A stretch of DNA of 35,520 bases, from contig JAAWIE010000013.1 in NCBI GenBank assembly GCA_022796195.1, positions 1-35,520 on the forward strand. Direction: 5' to 3'. Position 1 is the first letter of the stretch. Each line of letters starts with the position of its first letter. The DNA comes from Lawsonibacter sp. (GTDB lineage: Bacteria > Bacillota > Clostridia > Oscillospirales > Oscillospiraceae). Below, one piece after another: positions 27,654 to 34,307 of this stretch. The position numbers were made by a program, and so were the translations under genes. The notes beneath the pieces are model-generated. The model ran no database searches. It was not told the DNA's origin and was given only the letters and a program-made list of their open reading frames with translations.

Positions 27654-28255
27654 AGGTTTTTCAAAAAGGTCCGGCGGTGAATGGGAGAGGGGCCGTAAGT
27701 GCGCAAAAGTTCATAATGGAGCTTTGTGCCGTAACCCTTGTGCTGATCAAAGCGATAGTTGGGATATTGCTCTGCCATCTTCACCATAAACCGGTCCCGG
27801 CTCACCTTGGCGAGAATGGAGGCCGCCGCGATAGAGGCGGACAGGCTGTCTCCTTTGACCAGACAGCGGTGGGGGGTGGTGATGGCGGCGGACTGGCCCT
27901 TATCCCGATTGCCGTCAATGAGCGCAAAGTCTGGCTTTCGCTCCAGGCCGTCCATGGCCAGCTGCATGGCGCGCATCCTCGCGCTGAGGATATCCGTTTC
28001 GTCGATCTCCTTGGCCTCTATCCAGGCTATCGACCAAGCCAACGCCAGGTCTTGAATCATGGGAAACAGAGTTTCCCGCTTTTTCTCGGTCAGCTTTTTG
28101 GAGTCGTCCAGACCGGGTATATTCTCTCCAAAGGGAAGAATCACCGCCGCCGCGTACACCGGCCCGGCCAGCGGTCCTGCTCCTGCCTCGTCACACCCGC
28201 AGACGGCAGCATAGCCTTTCGACATTGCTTCTTTTTCATACTGCCAGAAATCCAT
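27650..28255 (-). CDS. rnhB: Ribonuclease HII with an altered GRG motif
   Basis: A 201-residue RNase HII that cuts RNA in RNA-DNA hybrids and at single ribonucleotides in DNA. The four catalytic acids are present: Asp22 and Glu23 (CDEAG), Asp114 (ALIDGNRD) and Asp154 (VSRDRFM). The odd point is the motif that is normally DEAGRGPLAGPV: here it is DEAGAGPLAGPV, with Ala26 (codon GCA) in place of Arg. The start at 28255 follows AAGGAG and is two bases after the rbgA stop. It belongs to an rbgA-rnhB-yraN operon. Confidence 0.94.
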   Translation of the reverse strand: MDFWQYEKEAMSKGYAAVCGCDEAGAGPLAGPVYAAAVILPFGENIPGLDDSKKLTEKKRETLFPMIQDLALAWSIAWIEAKEIDETDILSARMRAMQLAMDGLERKPDFALIDGNRDKGQSAAITTPHRCLVKGDSLSASIAAASILAKVSRDRFMVKMAEQYPNYRFDQHKGYGTKLHYELLRTYGPSPIHRRTFLKNL

Positions 28256-28257
28256 AA

Positions 28258-29148
28258 TCAGCTCTCCTTCCAGAAGGCGGGCGGAACCTCCAGGGTAAAC
28301 CGTCCCAGCTTACCGCCCCGGTATTCGTCCAAAAGGACTCGGGCCATACGTTCGGTGTCCAGCTCACCGCCAGAGATGCGCATACCCCTTTTGACGGCGC
28401 AGGCCCCCAAGAGACGGTAGCCGTAGGCCACATCATTTTCCTCCGCATCCCGGGCGGGAACTTGGGCGAGTTTGTAGCCGTCGGCTAAAGCCTGTGGGTA
28501 GCGTTCTCCCAGCAGAGCCATAAAGTGACAGCCCAAGGTCTCCACATCCATAATTTCGTCTTTCACAGCTCCGGTAAAAGCCAGATTCATACCGGTAGTT
28601 TCGTCCTCGAACTTGGGCCAGAGAATACCGGGGGTGTCCAGCAGGTCCAGGCTCTGGTCTACATTGACCCACTGCTTCCCCCGGGTGACGCCGGGGCGGT
28701 CGCCGGCTTTGGCGGACTTCTTCTTTGCCACCTTGTTAATGAAGGTGGATTTGCCTACGTTGGGCACCCCCACCACCATGGCGCGGACAGGGCGGCCCAC
28801 CTGTCCTTTCTCCCGCCACTTGGCAATCTGGTCCTTGAGAACGTTTTGAATGACGGACGAAAACTGCTTTACCCCCCGGCCGGTGCGGGCGTCGGTCTCC
28901 AAAACGGAGTGTCCCTGTGCCTTAAAATAAGCGGTCCAGGCTTTGTTCTGCGCCGGGTCGGACTGGTCTGCCCGGTTGAGGACGATCAGGCGGGGCTTTG
29001 GGCCGCAGATGGCATCGATGTCTGGGTTGCGGCTGGAGGCAGGAATACGTGCGTCAATAATCTCTACCACAATGTCTACCAATTTCAGGTCGGCCTCAAT
29101 CTGCCGCCGGGTCTTGGTCATGTGGCCGGGATACCATTGGATATTCAT
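28258..29148 (-). CDS. rbgA: Ribosome biogenesis GTPase RbgA (YlqF)
   Basis: A 296-residue circularly permuted GTPase. The motif order is G4 NRAD (58-61), G1 GVPNVGKS (127-134), G2 around Thr155 and G3 DTPG (171-174). The opening MNIQWYPGHMTKTRRQI includes His9, the residue linked to GTP hydrolysis in Bacillus subtilis RbgA. It acts late in 50S subunit assembly. A C-terminal ANTAR-like rRNA-binding region follows (about 210-290). The ribosome site is TAGGAGG. In B. subtilis and many relatives it follows rplS; here a TraX-type gene on the other strand lies between them. Confidence 0.96.
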   Translation of the reverse strand: MNIQWYPGHMTKTRRQIEADLKLVDIVVEIIDARIPASSRNPDIDAICGPKPRLIVLNRADQSDPAQNKAWTAYFKAQGHSVLETDARTGRGVKQFSSVIQNVLKDQIAKWREKGQVGRPVRAMVVGVPNVGKSTFINKVAKKKSAKAGDRPGVTRGKQWVNVDQSLDLLDTPGILWPKFEDETTGMNLAFTGAVKDEIMDVETLGCHFMALLGERYPQALADGYKLAQVPARDAEENDVAYGYRLLGACAVKRGMRISGGELDTERMARVLLDEYRGGKLGRFTLEVPPAFWKES

Positions 29149-29160
29149 AGAGACCTCCTA

Positions 29161-29203
29161 AAATGTCAGAGATTTGCAAGAAAAATGTCAGTTTTTTGTA
29201 AGA
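29161..29203. repeat. Tandem 21-base direct repeat upstream of rbgA and the TraX-type gene
   Basis: AAATGTCAGAGATTTGCAAGA (29161-29181; first 20 bases shown here as AAATGTCAGAGATTTGCAAG) recurs at 29183-29203 as AAATGTCAG...TTGTAAGA, with 17 of 21 positions identical and a 22-base period, about two helical turns. It lies between divergent genes, next to an extended -10 box. Confidence 0.55.
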
Positions 29204-29209
29204 ACGATC

Positions 29210-29218
29210 TGTTATACT
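29210..29218 (+). promoter_or_regulatory. Extended -10 box for the TraX-type gene
   Basis: TGTTATACT matches the TGnTATAnT pattern, 34 bases before the start codon. No good -35 box; the tandem repeat occupies that position. Confidence 0.4.
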
Positions 29219-29252
29219 CTCTGCATCTTGATTGAGAGGAAGTTGATTGCAG

Positions 29253-30023
29253 ATGAGCTTTTTTGCCTTAAAACTCGCGGCGCTGGTGTCGATGCTGTGG
29301 GACCACCTTACCTATGTCTGGCCCCTGACCATGACCCTGCAAATGGTTCTTTTCCCGAACGCCGCAGACACAGTCCCATTTCTCCTTGTGATCCAGCGAT
29401 GTACCGACTACATTGGACGTATCGCCGCGCCCATCTTTTTGTTTTCCATCGCCAACGGCTACCGGCACACCCGAAATTGTAAACGGTATGCACTGCGTCT
29501 GTTTGTCTTTGCCTGTCTGGCGGAGTACCCGTACTATCTCCTGTTTGGATTCCATGGGAACATCCTGTTTACCCTGCTGTTAGGGTTGCTTACCCTCCGC
29601 CTCATGGACTGGGGCAGCGACAAACGGGCTGGGCTGGGGGAACTGATGGCGGTCAGTGTTGCAATTGCCGCTCAGGCGCTTAACCTGACGGAAGGTGGCG
29701 GAAAGTATATTCTGTTTATTCTGGTCTTTTACTGGACCGAAAATTGGCCCATCCGAAAAAAGGCCCTATTGTGGCTGGTTCTCATGCCGCTGTCCCGGTA
29801 TAGGCTGGTCTGGATGCTCTTCTCAGAACAGCTGTTTACCGATCGTTGGTTTCATGTGCTTTGCGTCAACGCAGTGGGCCCTCTGCTGGGGGTGGCGTTC
29901 ACCTTCTTCTACAACGGCAAAAAAGGACGCACGTTTCCGGGGGATAAGTACCTGTGGTACATCTTCTATCCCGCCCATCTGCTGTTGCTGGGGTTAGTGC
30001 AGAAAGTTCTGTTGGGAGTGTAG
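29253..30023 (+). CDS. TraX-family integral membrane protein
   Basis: A 256-residue, largely hydrophobic protein with about eight membrane segments. The opening FFALKLAALVSMLWDHLTYV, with the conserved Asp-His after the first helix, and the block RIAAPIFLFSIANGYRHTRN followed by RLFVFACLAEYPYYLLFG, match the TraX family (F-pilin acetylase and chromosomal homologues), which belongs to the acyltransferase-like membrane proteins. The acceptor here is unknown and no conjugation genes are near. The start is unsure: ATG 29253 matches family starts, but TTG 29247 is better spaced from GAGAGGAAG. Confidence 0.82.
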   Translation: MSFFALKLAALVSMLWDHLTYVWPLTMTLQMVLFPNAADTVPFLLVIQRCTDYIGRIAAPIFLFSIANGYRHTRNCKRYALRLFVFACLAEYPYYLLFGFHGNILFTLLLGLLTLRLMDWGSDKRAGLGELMAVSVAIAAQALNLTEGGGKYILFILVFYWTENWPIRKKALLWLVLMPLSRYRLVWMLFSEQLFTDRWFHVLCVNAVGPLLGVAFTFFYNGKKGRTFPGDKYLWYIFYPAHLLLLGLVQKVLLGV

Positions 30024-30024
30024 C

Positions 30025-30054
30025 AAAAAGGAGCGGCAGAGCCGCTCCTTTTTT
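30025..30054. terminator. Bidirectional terminator between the TraX-type gene and rplS
   Basis: A 13-pair stem AAAAAGGAGCGGC/GCCGCTCCTTTTT with loop AGA, giving a U run in both directions. It lies between convergent genes. Confidence 0.9.
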
Positions 30055-30057
30055 GAA

Positions 30058-30399
30058 TCACAGCAATTCCTTGACCTTGGCGGCCTTGCCCACGCGGCTG
30101 CGCAGGTAGTACAGCTTGGCGCGGCGCACCTTACCCTTACGGACAACCTCAACCTTCTCGACAGAGGGGGCGTGGAGGGGGAAGACCTTCTCCACACCAA
30201 TGCCGTAGGAGATGCGGCGGACGGTAAAGCTCTCCTCAATGCCGCCGTGCTTCTTGGCGATGACGGTGCCTTCGAAGACCTGGATACGCTCACGGTTGCC
30301 CTCTTTTACCCGCAGGTGAACGCGGACGGTGTCGCCGATGGACACCTTGGGGGGCTCAGCCTTTGTGTACTTTTCGGTAAATGCTTTCATCAGATCCAT
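30058..30399 (-). CDS. rplS: 50S ribosomal protein L19
   Basis: A 113-residue protein with the family signature: [31 protein letters not shown], then [40 protein letters not shown] in order. It lies at the 30S/50S interface. The ribosome site is AGGAGGAAAA. It has its own promoter, a structured leader and a terminator, so it is a single-gene unit. Confidence 0.97.
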   Translation of the reverse strand: MDLMKAFTEKYTKAEPPKVSIGDTVRVHLRVKEGNRERIQVFEGTVIAKKHGGIEESFTVRRISYGIGVEKVFPLHAPSVEKVEVVRKGKVRRAKLYYLRSRVGKAAKVKELL

Positions 30400-30490
30400 G
30401 ATTCTTTTCCTCCTGTTGTATAGGCGTTCGTTCCGGCCTCAGGTCCTAGTTAAGAAAGGACCGCCGCAGAGGACCACCCGTTATTCAGAC
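30400..30490 (-). promoter_or_regulatory. Structured leader of rplS (candidate L19 leader)
   Basis: The transcribed stretch between the promoter and rplS contains, on the minus strand, CCCG...CGGG and a perfect GGTCCT/AGGACC hairpin, then a short tail to the AGGAGG site. Autoregulatory L19 leaders are known in Firmicutes; I cannot confirm that this one matches that family. Confidence 0.5.
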
Positions 30491-30496
30491 CGGGAG

Positions 30497-30525
30497 ATTA
30501 TATCACAGTATCTTCCGTTTTGCAA
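30497..30525 (-). promoter_or_regulatory. Promoter of rplS
   Basis: Minus-strand TTGCAA (30520-30525) and TATAAT (30497-30502), spacer 17. Confidence 0.65.
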
Positions 30526-30579
30526 GCCCTTTTGCGAATTTCACCGGGGGAGCGAACGGGAATTTGTCTATTTTAGTAC

Positions 30580-30608
30580 TGGACTGCGGAGGTCTGCTGT
30601 AGTAAGAT
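30580..30608 (+). promoter_or_regulatory. Weak candidate promoter for the MATE gene
   Basis: TGGACT (30580-30585) and TAAGAT (30603-30608), spacer 17; both boxes are imperfect. Confidence 0.3.
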
Positions 30609-30655
30609 AGTGTGGCGTCAAAATAGAACGGATAGGTAAAGGGGAATCATGCACT

Positions 30656-32062
30656 GTGAAAAAGAGCCATAGCATTGACATGTGTAATGGGTCGTTGGCG
30701 GACAAGATCTTGCTGTTCGCTCTGCCGCTGATGGCCTCCAGCCTGCTTCAACTGCTGTTCAACGCGGCGGACGTAGTGGTGGTGGGCCGGTTTGCCGGGA
30801 AAGAGGCACTGGCGGCAGTGGGGTCTAATACCTCGCTGATTAACTTAATGATCAATTTATTTGTGGGCCTGTCAGTTGGCACCAACGTGGTGGTATCCCG
30901 GGACCTGGGCGCGGGGCGGCATGACCGGGTCAGCGGCAGTGTCCACACAGCCATGACACTGGCGCTGGCCAGCGGGATGGCGATGATGCTTTTTGGAGTG
31001 GTCATGGTCCGCCAGCTGCTGGAGTGGATGTCCTCCCCCGCCGACGTGATTGATCTGGCTACGGTGTATCTGCGCATCTACTTTTTGGGAATGCCCGCCA
31101 ACATGGTCTACAACTTCGGCGCGGCCATTCTTCGGGCCCAGGGGGACACCCAGCGTCCGCTGTATTTTCTCACCTTTGCCGGTGTGGTCAACGTACTGCT
31201 GAATCTGCTTCTGGTCATTGGACTGCGGATGGACGTGGCCGGCGTGGCGCTGGCAACCATCATTGCCCAATACATCTCCGCCTTTTTGGTGGTGCGGTGC
31301 ATGATGCGGGAACAGGGGCCGCTCCATCTGGAACTGAAACAGCTCGGGTTGAAAAAACAGGTTGTGCTCCAGATCTTACGGGTGGGCCTGCCTGCGGGCT
31401 TTCAGGGGGTGGTGTTCTCTCTGTCAAATGTGGTCATTCAGTCGGCCTTGAACTCCTTTGACGACCCGGTGCTGGTGGCCGGTTCCGCCGCCTCAGCGAA
31501 TATCGAGAGCTTTGTCTATGCCGCTATGAACACGTTCCATCAGGCGGCGATCTCGTTTGTGGGCCAGAACTACGGCGCGGCGAAGTGCGGCCGCGTGGAC
31601 CGGGTGGCACGGCAGTGTGTGGCCTTCGCGGTATTATTCGGGCTGGTGATGGGGAATCTGGCCTACCTGTTTGGCGCTCCGCTGGCCGGAATATACGCCC
31701 CCGGTGAGCCGGACGTAATCCAGCAAGCGGTGGTACGGATGCTTTACATCTGCTGTCCCTACTTTATCTGCGGTATTATGGATACCCTGGTAGGTGTACT
31801 CCGAGGTTTGGGCAGTTCGGTGATCCCCATGATTACCTCCATCGTGGGAGCCTGCGGACTGCGGCTGTTGTGGGTGGCGCTGGTCTTCCCATACTACCGT
31901 ACCCCTGCCTGTCTCTATCTCTCCTATCCGGTGACTTGGGTGGTGACTGGTCTGTTTCATTTTCTGTTCTTGATGCTGGTGGTGCGCCGGCGGGCTTTTG
32001 CCAAGCTGAAACATACCGGCCCTGCCTATCTGGCGGCAGAGGGCCGGCACCCGGAAACATAA
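30656..32062 (+). CDS. MATE-family efflux transporter
   Basis: A 468-residue membrane protein with twelve predicted helices in two halves. The start ADKILLFALPLMASSLLQLLFNAADVVVVGRFAG (residues 16-49) is the typical MATE N-lobe. RVGLPAGFQGVVFSLSNVVIQSALNSF begins the C-lobe, and AAMNTFHQAAISFVGQNYGA is the conserved TM7-8 segment. It exports cationic drugs or metabolites using a Na+ or H+ gradient. The start is GTG 30656, about 11 bases after AAAGGGG. An out-of-frame ATG at 30649 is better placed but opens only a seven-codon frame. The substrate is unknown. Confidence 0.92.
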   Translation: MKKSHSIDMCNGSLADKILLFALPLMASSLLQLLFNAADVVVVGRFAGKEALAAVGSNTSLINLMINLFVGLSVGTNVVVSRDLGAGRHDRVSGSVHTAMTLALASGMAMMLFGVVMVRQLLEWMSSPADVIDLATVYLRIYFLGMPANMVYNFGAAILRAQGDTQRPLYFLTFAGVVNVLLNLLLVIGLRMDVAGVALATIIAQYISAFLVVRCMMREQGPLHLELKQLGLKKQVVLQILRVGLPAGFQGVVFSLSNVVIQSALNSFDDPVLVAGSAASANIESFVYAAMNTFHQAAISFVGQNYGAAKCGRVDRVARQCVAFAVLFGLVMGNLAYLFGAPLAGIYAPGEPDVIQQAVVRMLYICCPYFICGIMDTLVGVLRGLGSSVIPMITSIVGACGLRLLWVALVFPYYRTPACLYLSYPVTWVVTGLFHFLFLMLVVRRRAFAKLKHTGPAYLAAEGRHPET

Positions 32063-32104
32063 AAATATGCCCCCGCTTGTCTTAACCGGACAAGCGGGGG
32101 CATA
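32061..32104 (-). terminator. Terminator of the NlpC/P60 gene
   Basis: A perfect 16-pair stem TATGCCCCCGCTTGTC/GACAAGCGGGGGCATA (arms 32066-32081 and 32089-32104). On the minus strand it is followed by TTTTT. On the plus strand no T run follows, but it may still help end MATE transcripts. Confidence 0.85.
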
Positions 32105-32115
32105 TACTATGTGGA

Positions 32116-33060
32116 TTAGAAAACGCGGCGGGCACCTACGTAAGTGCTGGAGTAAAAAGAGCTGTTCAGACTGTCGATGACAACACCAACGCCGGGGGCA
32201 GAAGAATGAACAAACTCATCTCCGCCGATATAGATCCCGACATGGGAAGCCGGTTTACTGCCATAGGACTTAAACATAACCAAATCGCCAGGCTTCAGGT
32301 CGCTCCGGGAAACGGCATAACCGTTGTTGAGCTGACCGGAGGCGGTGCGGTGGATGCTGACGCCAAACTGCTTATAGATGTAGCTGGTGAAGCCGGAGCA
32401 GTCGAAGCCCTTGGGAGAGCTTCCGCCGTAGACATAGCGGCAGCCCAGGTATTGAAGGGCGTACTCGGCGAGAGCCTGTGCCTGACCGGAAGTCTGAGCC
32501 TCGGAGGCGTTGGCGGCAACCACATACTCGGCGCTGATATAACCGTCTGCAATTTTGTACCAGCCGTCCAGCTGTTCCAGAACCTCTACCACGCGGCCGG
32601 TGTACAGCTTACCTGCCTTACTGCTGTCCGTGCTGGGCGCAGTGCGGATGTTCAGGGGGCCTTCCACCACCCGGACGTAGCTCTTGCCATCCGACTCGGT
32701 TTCGGTGGTCTGGGTGACAGCCAGGGTAACGGGGGCGTCGGTCTCGGCTACGGGCTGTTCCTGAAGCTCGTCCAGCTCTTCGGCTTCTTCCTCCACCGTC
32801 AGGTACTCGGCGGAGACGAAGCCGGTAACACCCTGGTACACCACCTGATACCAGCCGCCGTCCAGACTGGAGAGGACCTCCACCTGTGTGCCGTTGGCCA
32901 GCTTATTCAGTACAGAACCCTCGATGCTGGCCTCGGAACGCAGGCGCAGGGGGGAGCCCTCTGTGGTGACGGTGCCGTTGGCGGCAAGGGCGGGGGTAAT
33001 AATGGTGCTGACCGTTAGTACAGCGGCGGCCAGACGAGCGGAAATATGTTTCAAAGTCAT
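32116..33060 (-). CDS. Secreted SH3-domain NlpC/P60 peptidoglycan endopeptidase
   Basis: A 314-residue exported protein. The signal peptide ends near ALA-ANG (residue 27). Two bacterial SH3 domains lie at about 31-88 (LRLRSEASIEGSVLNKLANG) and 130-182 (LNIRTAPSTDSSKAGKLYTG), separated by a Glu-rich linker. The NlpC/P60 domain covers about 195-314 with catalytic Cys221 (FDCSGF), His273 (SHVGIY) and a third polar residue, His285 (FVHSS). Such enzymes cut gamma-D-Glu-diamino acid bonds in cell-wall peptides. The ribosome site is GAGGAGG. The small gene upstream ends 41 bases before it, without a terminator, so the two may share a transcript. Confidence 0.94.
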   Translation of the reverse strand: MTLKHISARLAAAVLTVSTIITPALAANGTVTTEGSPLRLRSEASIEGSVLNKLANGTQVEVLSSLDGGWYQVVYQGVTGFVSAEYLTVEEEAEELDELQEQPVAETDAPVTLAVTQTTETESDGKSYVRVVEGPLNIRTAPSTDSSKAGKLYTGRVVEVLEQLDGWYKIADGYISAEYVVAANASEAQTSGQAQALAEYALQYLGCRYVYGGSSPKGFDCSGFTSYIYKQFGVSIHRTASGQLNNGYAVSRSDLKPGDLVMFKSYGSKPASHVGIYIGGDEFVHSSAPGVGVVIDSLNSSFYSSTYVGARRVF

Positions 33061-33100
33061 GATTCAGCGTCCTCCTCGTATCTTCAGCAGTGCATGCGGC

Positions 33101-33391
33101 TTATTTACCCGACAGGGCACGGTCCAGCCAGACGGCGGCCACGTCCATAGCGGCGTACAGGCTGTCCTTTTCGCTCTTTTTCACCACGCGGTCCCGGCTT
33201 TTCAAGTCGGGGTCGGTGAGCTGGAGCTGAACGGATACCTTATCCGCCACAGCCAGGTCGCCCTGCTTTTTCGAGGAGAGGATCTGGAGCATAATGATGT
33301 ATTTCTCAGCCATGGTTCCATAGTAAATCAGGTTATCTTTCCGGCGCAGGGGGTGACCCTTATAGGAAAGAGGCAGGTTTTCGGTTGCCAT
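33101..33391 (-). CDS. Conserved-looking small protein of unknown function
   Basis: A 96-residue soluble protein that I do not recognise. It is charged and mixed alpha/beta in appearance (HPLRRKDNLIYYGTMAEKYI, DKVSVQLQLTDPDLKSRDRV) and has no Cys, signal peptide or membrane segment. A good ribosome site (AAAAGGAGG) and a near-consensus promoter support it as a real gene. The phrase YYGTMAEKYIIMLQIL suggests a helix that might pack on a partner. It precedes the NlpC/P60 gene on the same strand, so a cell-envelope link is possible but unproven. Confidence 0.75.
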   Translation of the reverse strand: MATENLPLSYKGHPLRRKDNLIYYGTMAEKYIIMLQILSSKKQGDLAVADKVSVQLQLTDPDLKSRDRVVKKSEKDSLYAAMDVAAVWLDRALSGK

Positions 33392-33443
33392 GATGGTGTG
33401 CCTCCTTTTTTGTAATCAAAATGTAATTTTTTACTGTAACCGA

Positions 33444-33472
33444 ATTGTAACATATTTGTTACTACTTGTCAA
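33444..33472 (-). promoter_or_regulatory. Promoter of the small unknown gene, with overlapping inverted repeat
   Basis: Minus-strand TTGACA (33467-33472) and TACAAT (33444-33449), spacer 17. The spacer and -10 overlap GTAAC-ATATTT-GTTAC, and another GTAAC lies at about 33436, suggesting an operator. Confidence 0.8.
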
Positions 33473-33687
33473 ACCTTTTCCCAAAATTTTTTTAGGAAAT
33501 TTTTTCCCCGCCAGAACCGCAACATATAGTGACTCTCCGCGCCGTCCACTCCAAGTGTGGCCAAGCCGCACATTTCTTGGCACAGCTGCTGGTTGCAGGT
33601 CTGTCATATTTCCGGGCTGTAGGGCGGGGGAGAATGTTACAGGTTGTTTCCGTTTTGTTACTATTTAAAAATTCCGGAAAAAAATTC
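33473..33687. other. Gene-free region with nested inverted repeats
   Basis: This is the centre of the 356-base gap between the small unknown gene (ends 33391) and the RHH gene (starts 33748). CCCCGCC (33506-33512) pairs with GGCGGGG (33623-33629). Inside, TGTGGCCAAG (33556-33565) pairs with CTTGGCACA (33576-33584) apart from one bulged G. No protein call is convincing. It could encode a small structured RNA, or be a decayed element. Confidence 0.4.
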
Positions 33688-33716
33688 TTGACTTTTTGAA
33701 GCACAAGAACTATAGT
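33688..33716 (+). promoter_or_regulatory. Strong promoter of the RHH gene
   Basis: TTGACT (33688-33693) and TATAGT (33711-33716), spacer 17, with an AT-rich upstream stretch (33661-33687) like an UP element. It lies 31 bases ahead of the TTG start. Confidence 0.8.
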
Positions 33717-33747
33717 ATTTATGTGGTTCAGAAAGTGAGGTGATAGC

Positions 33748-33921
33748 TTGAGTCCACGGACCGGACGGCCAAAATCAGATAACCCAAAAGCAATCGAAGT
33801 TAAGGCGCGGATTGACGCAGAAACAGACAGGAGAATTCAAGCGTTCTGCAAAGCGCACAGTAAGACAAGAACAGAGGTTGTTCGTGAGGGAATAGAACTG
33901 GTTTTGGCTCAAGAAAAATAG
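33748..33921 (+). CDS. Small ribbon-helix-helix DNA-binding protein (TTG start)
   Basis: A 57-residue basic protein beginning at TTG, directly after GAGGTGAT, a near-perfect ribosome site. The translation starts MSPRTGRPKSDNPKAIEVKA, then RIDAETDRRIQAFCKAHSKT, then RTEVVREGIELVLAQEK. The Gly-Arg-Pro-Lys arm, one beta strand (IEVKARID) and two helices are the CopG/Arc-type ribbon-helix-helix layout; this exact N-terminal arm is common in small regulators of clostridial mobile elements. It probably binds DNA as a dimer and may repress its own promoter. A palindrome starts at its stop codon. The function is inferred from fold only. Confidence 0.82.
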   Translation: MSPRTGRPKSDNPKAIEVKARIDAETDRRIQAFCKAHSKTRTEVVREGIELVLAQEK

Positions 33922-33955
33922 AGTGTTGGCCCCACTGAAATGAAACCAACACTCT
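33920..33955. other. Palindrome at the RHH stop codon
   Basis: A perfect ten-base inverted repeat AGAGTGTTGG/CCAACACTCT with a 16-base loop, beginning within the stop codon. No T run follows. It may be an attenuating hairpin, an mRNA stabiliser, or a binding site. Confidence 0.55.
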
Positions 33956-34048
33956 GTAAGACCACATAACAAAGAGATAAAAATTTATACCCGTGTTTGT
34001 GGCAAATCTATTATGCCACATCCTCGGGTGAAAATCAAGGAGGACCTT

Positions 34049-34252
34049 ATGAGTTTGTGGGAAAATCTAGACAATTTAGAAATTGCGGCTCAAAATGTAT
34101 CCCAGGGCATCAACGCACTTGAGGCTATGGCACTAGGTCTGGGGCAGGCGCAAGACCACTATGCGGGCGGACTGAACGCACTGTATGTGTATTTGTGTGA
34201 AGCAGACCGGGAGGTACATAAACACCTGGACAGCTGCCGCAGCGAGCTGTAA
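34049..34252 (+). CDS. Small acidic helical protein of unknown function
   Basis: A 67-residue protein that I do not recognise. ATG 34049 follows AAGGAGG at ideal spacing; the frame opens 12 codons upstream without a ribosome site. The sequence (NLEIAAQNVSQGINALEAMA, LYVYLCEADREVHKHLDSCR) is acidic and almost wholly helix-forming with heptad-like leucines and alanines, so it may dimerise or bind a partner. It follows the RHH gene by 127 bases that contain two palindromes, including TGTGGCA/TGCCACA at 33998-34020, and no new promoter is clear. Both genes look like parts of one small cassette. Confidence 0.7.
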   Translation: MSLWENLDNLEIAAQNVSQGINALEAMALGLGQAQDHYAGGLNALYVYLCEADREVHKHLDSCRSEL

Positions 34253-34292
34253 CAAACAAAAACCCGTGTCAGGCTCAGCCTGACACGGGTTT
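34251..34292. terminator. Terminator between the small cassette and the PFOR gene
   Basis: A 14-pair stem AAACCCGTGTCAGG/CCTGACACGGGTTT (arms 34260-34273 and 34279-34292) with loop CTCAG. On the minus strand the U-rich run TTTTTGTTTG follows, so it mainly ends the PFOR gene. On the plus strand only TTT follows. Confidence 0.85.
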
Positions 34293-34307
34293 CATCATAC
34301 TTGCAGA

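Noticed and set aside
30649-30672. Seven-codon frame overlapping the MATE start, a possible leader peptide
   Set aside because: Well placed after AAAGGGG, but too short to judge. It shows no run of regulatory codons and no adjoining attenuator.
33492-33704. 70-codon minus-strand frame in the gene-free region
   Set aside because: It overlaps the RHH promoter and has no ribosome site; the Cys-rich translation looks random.
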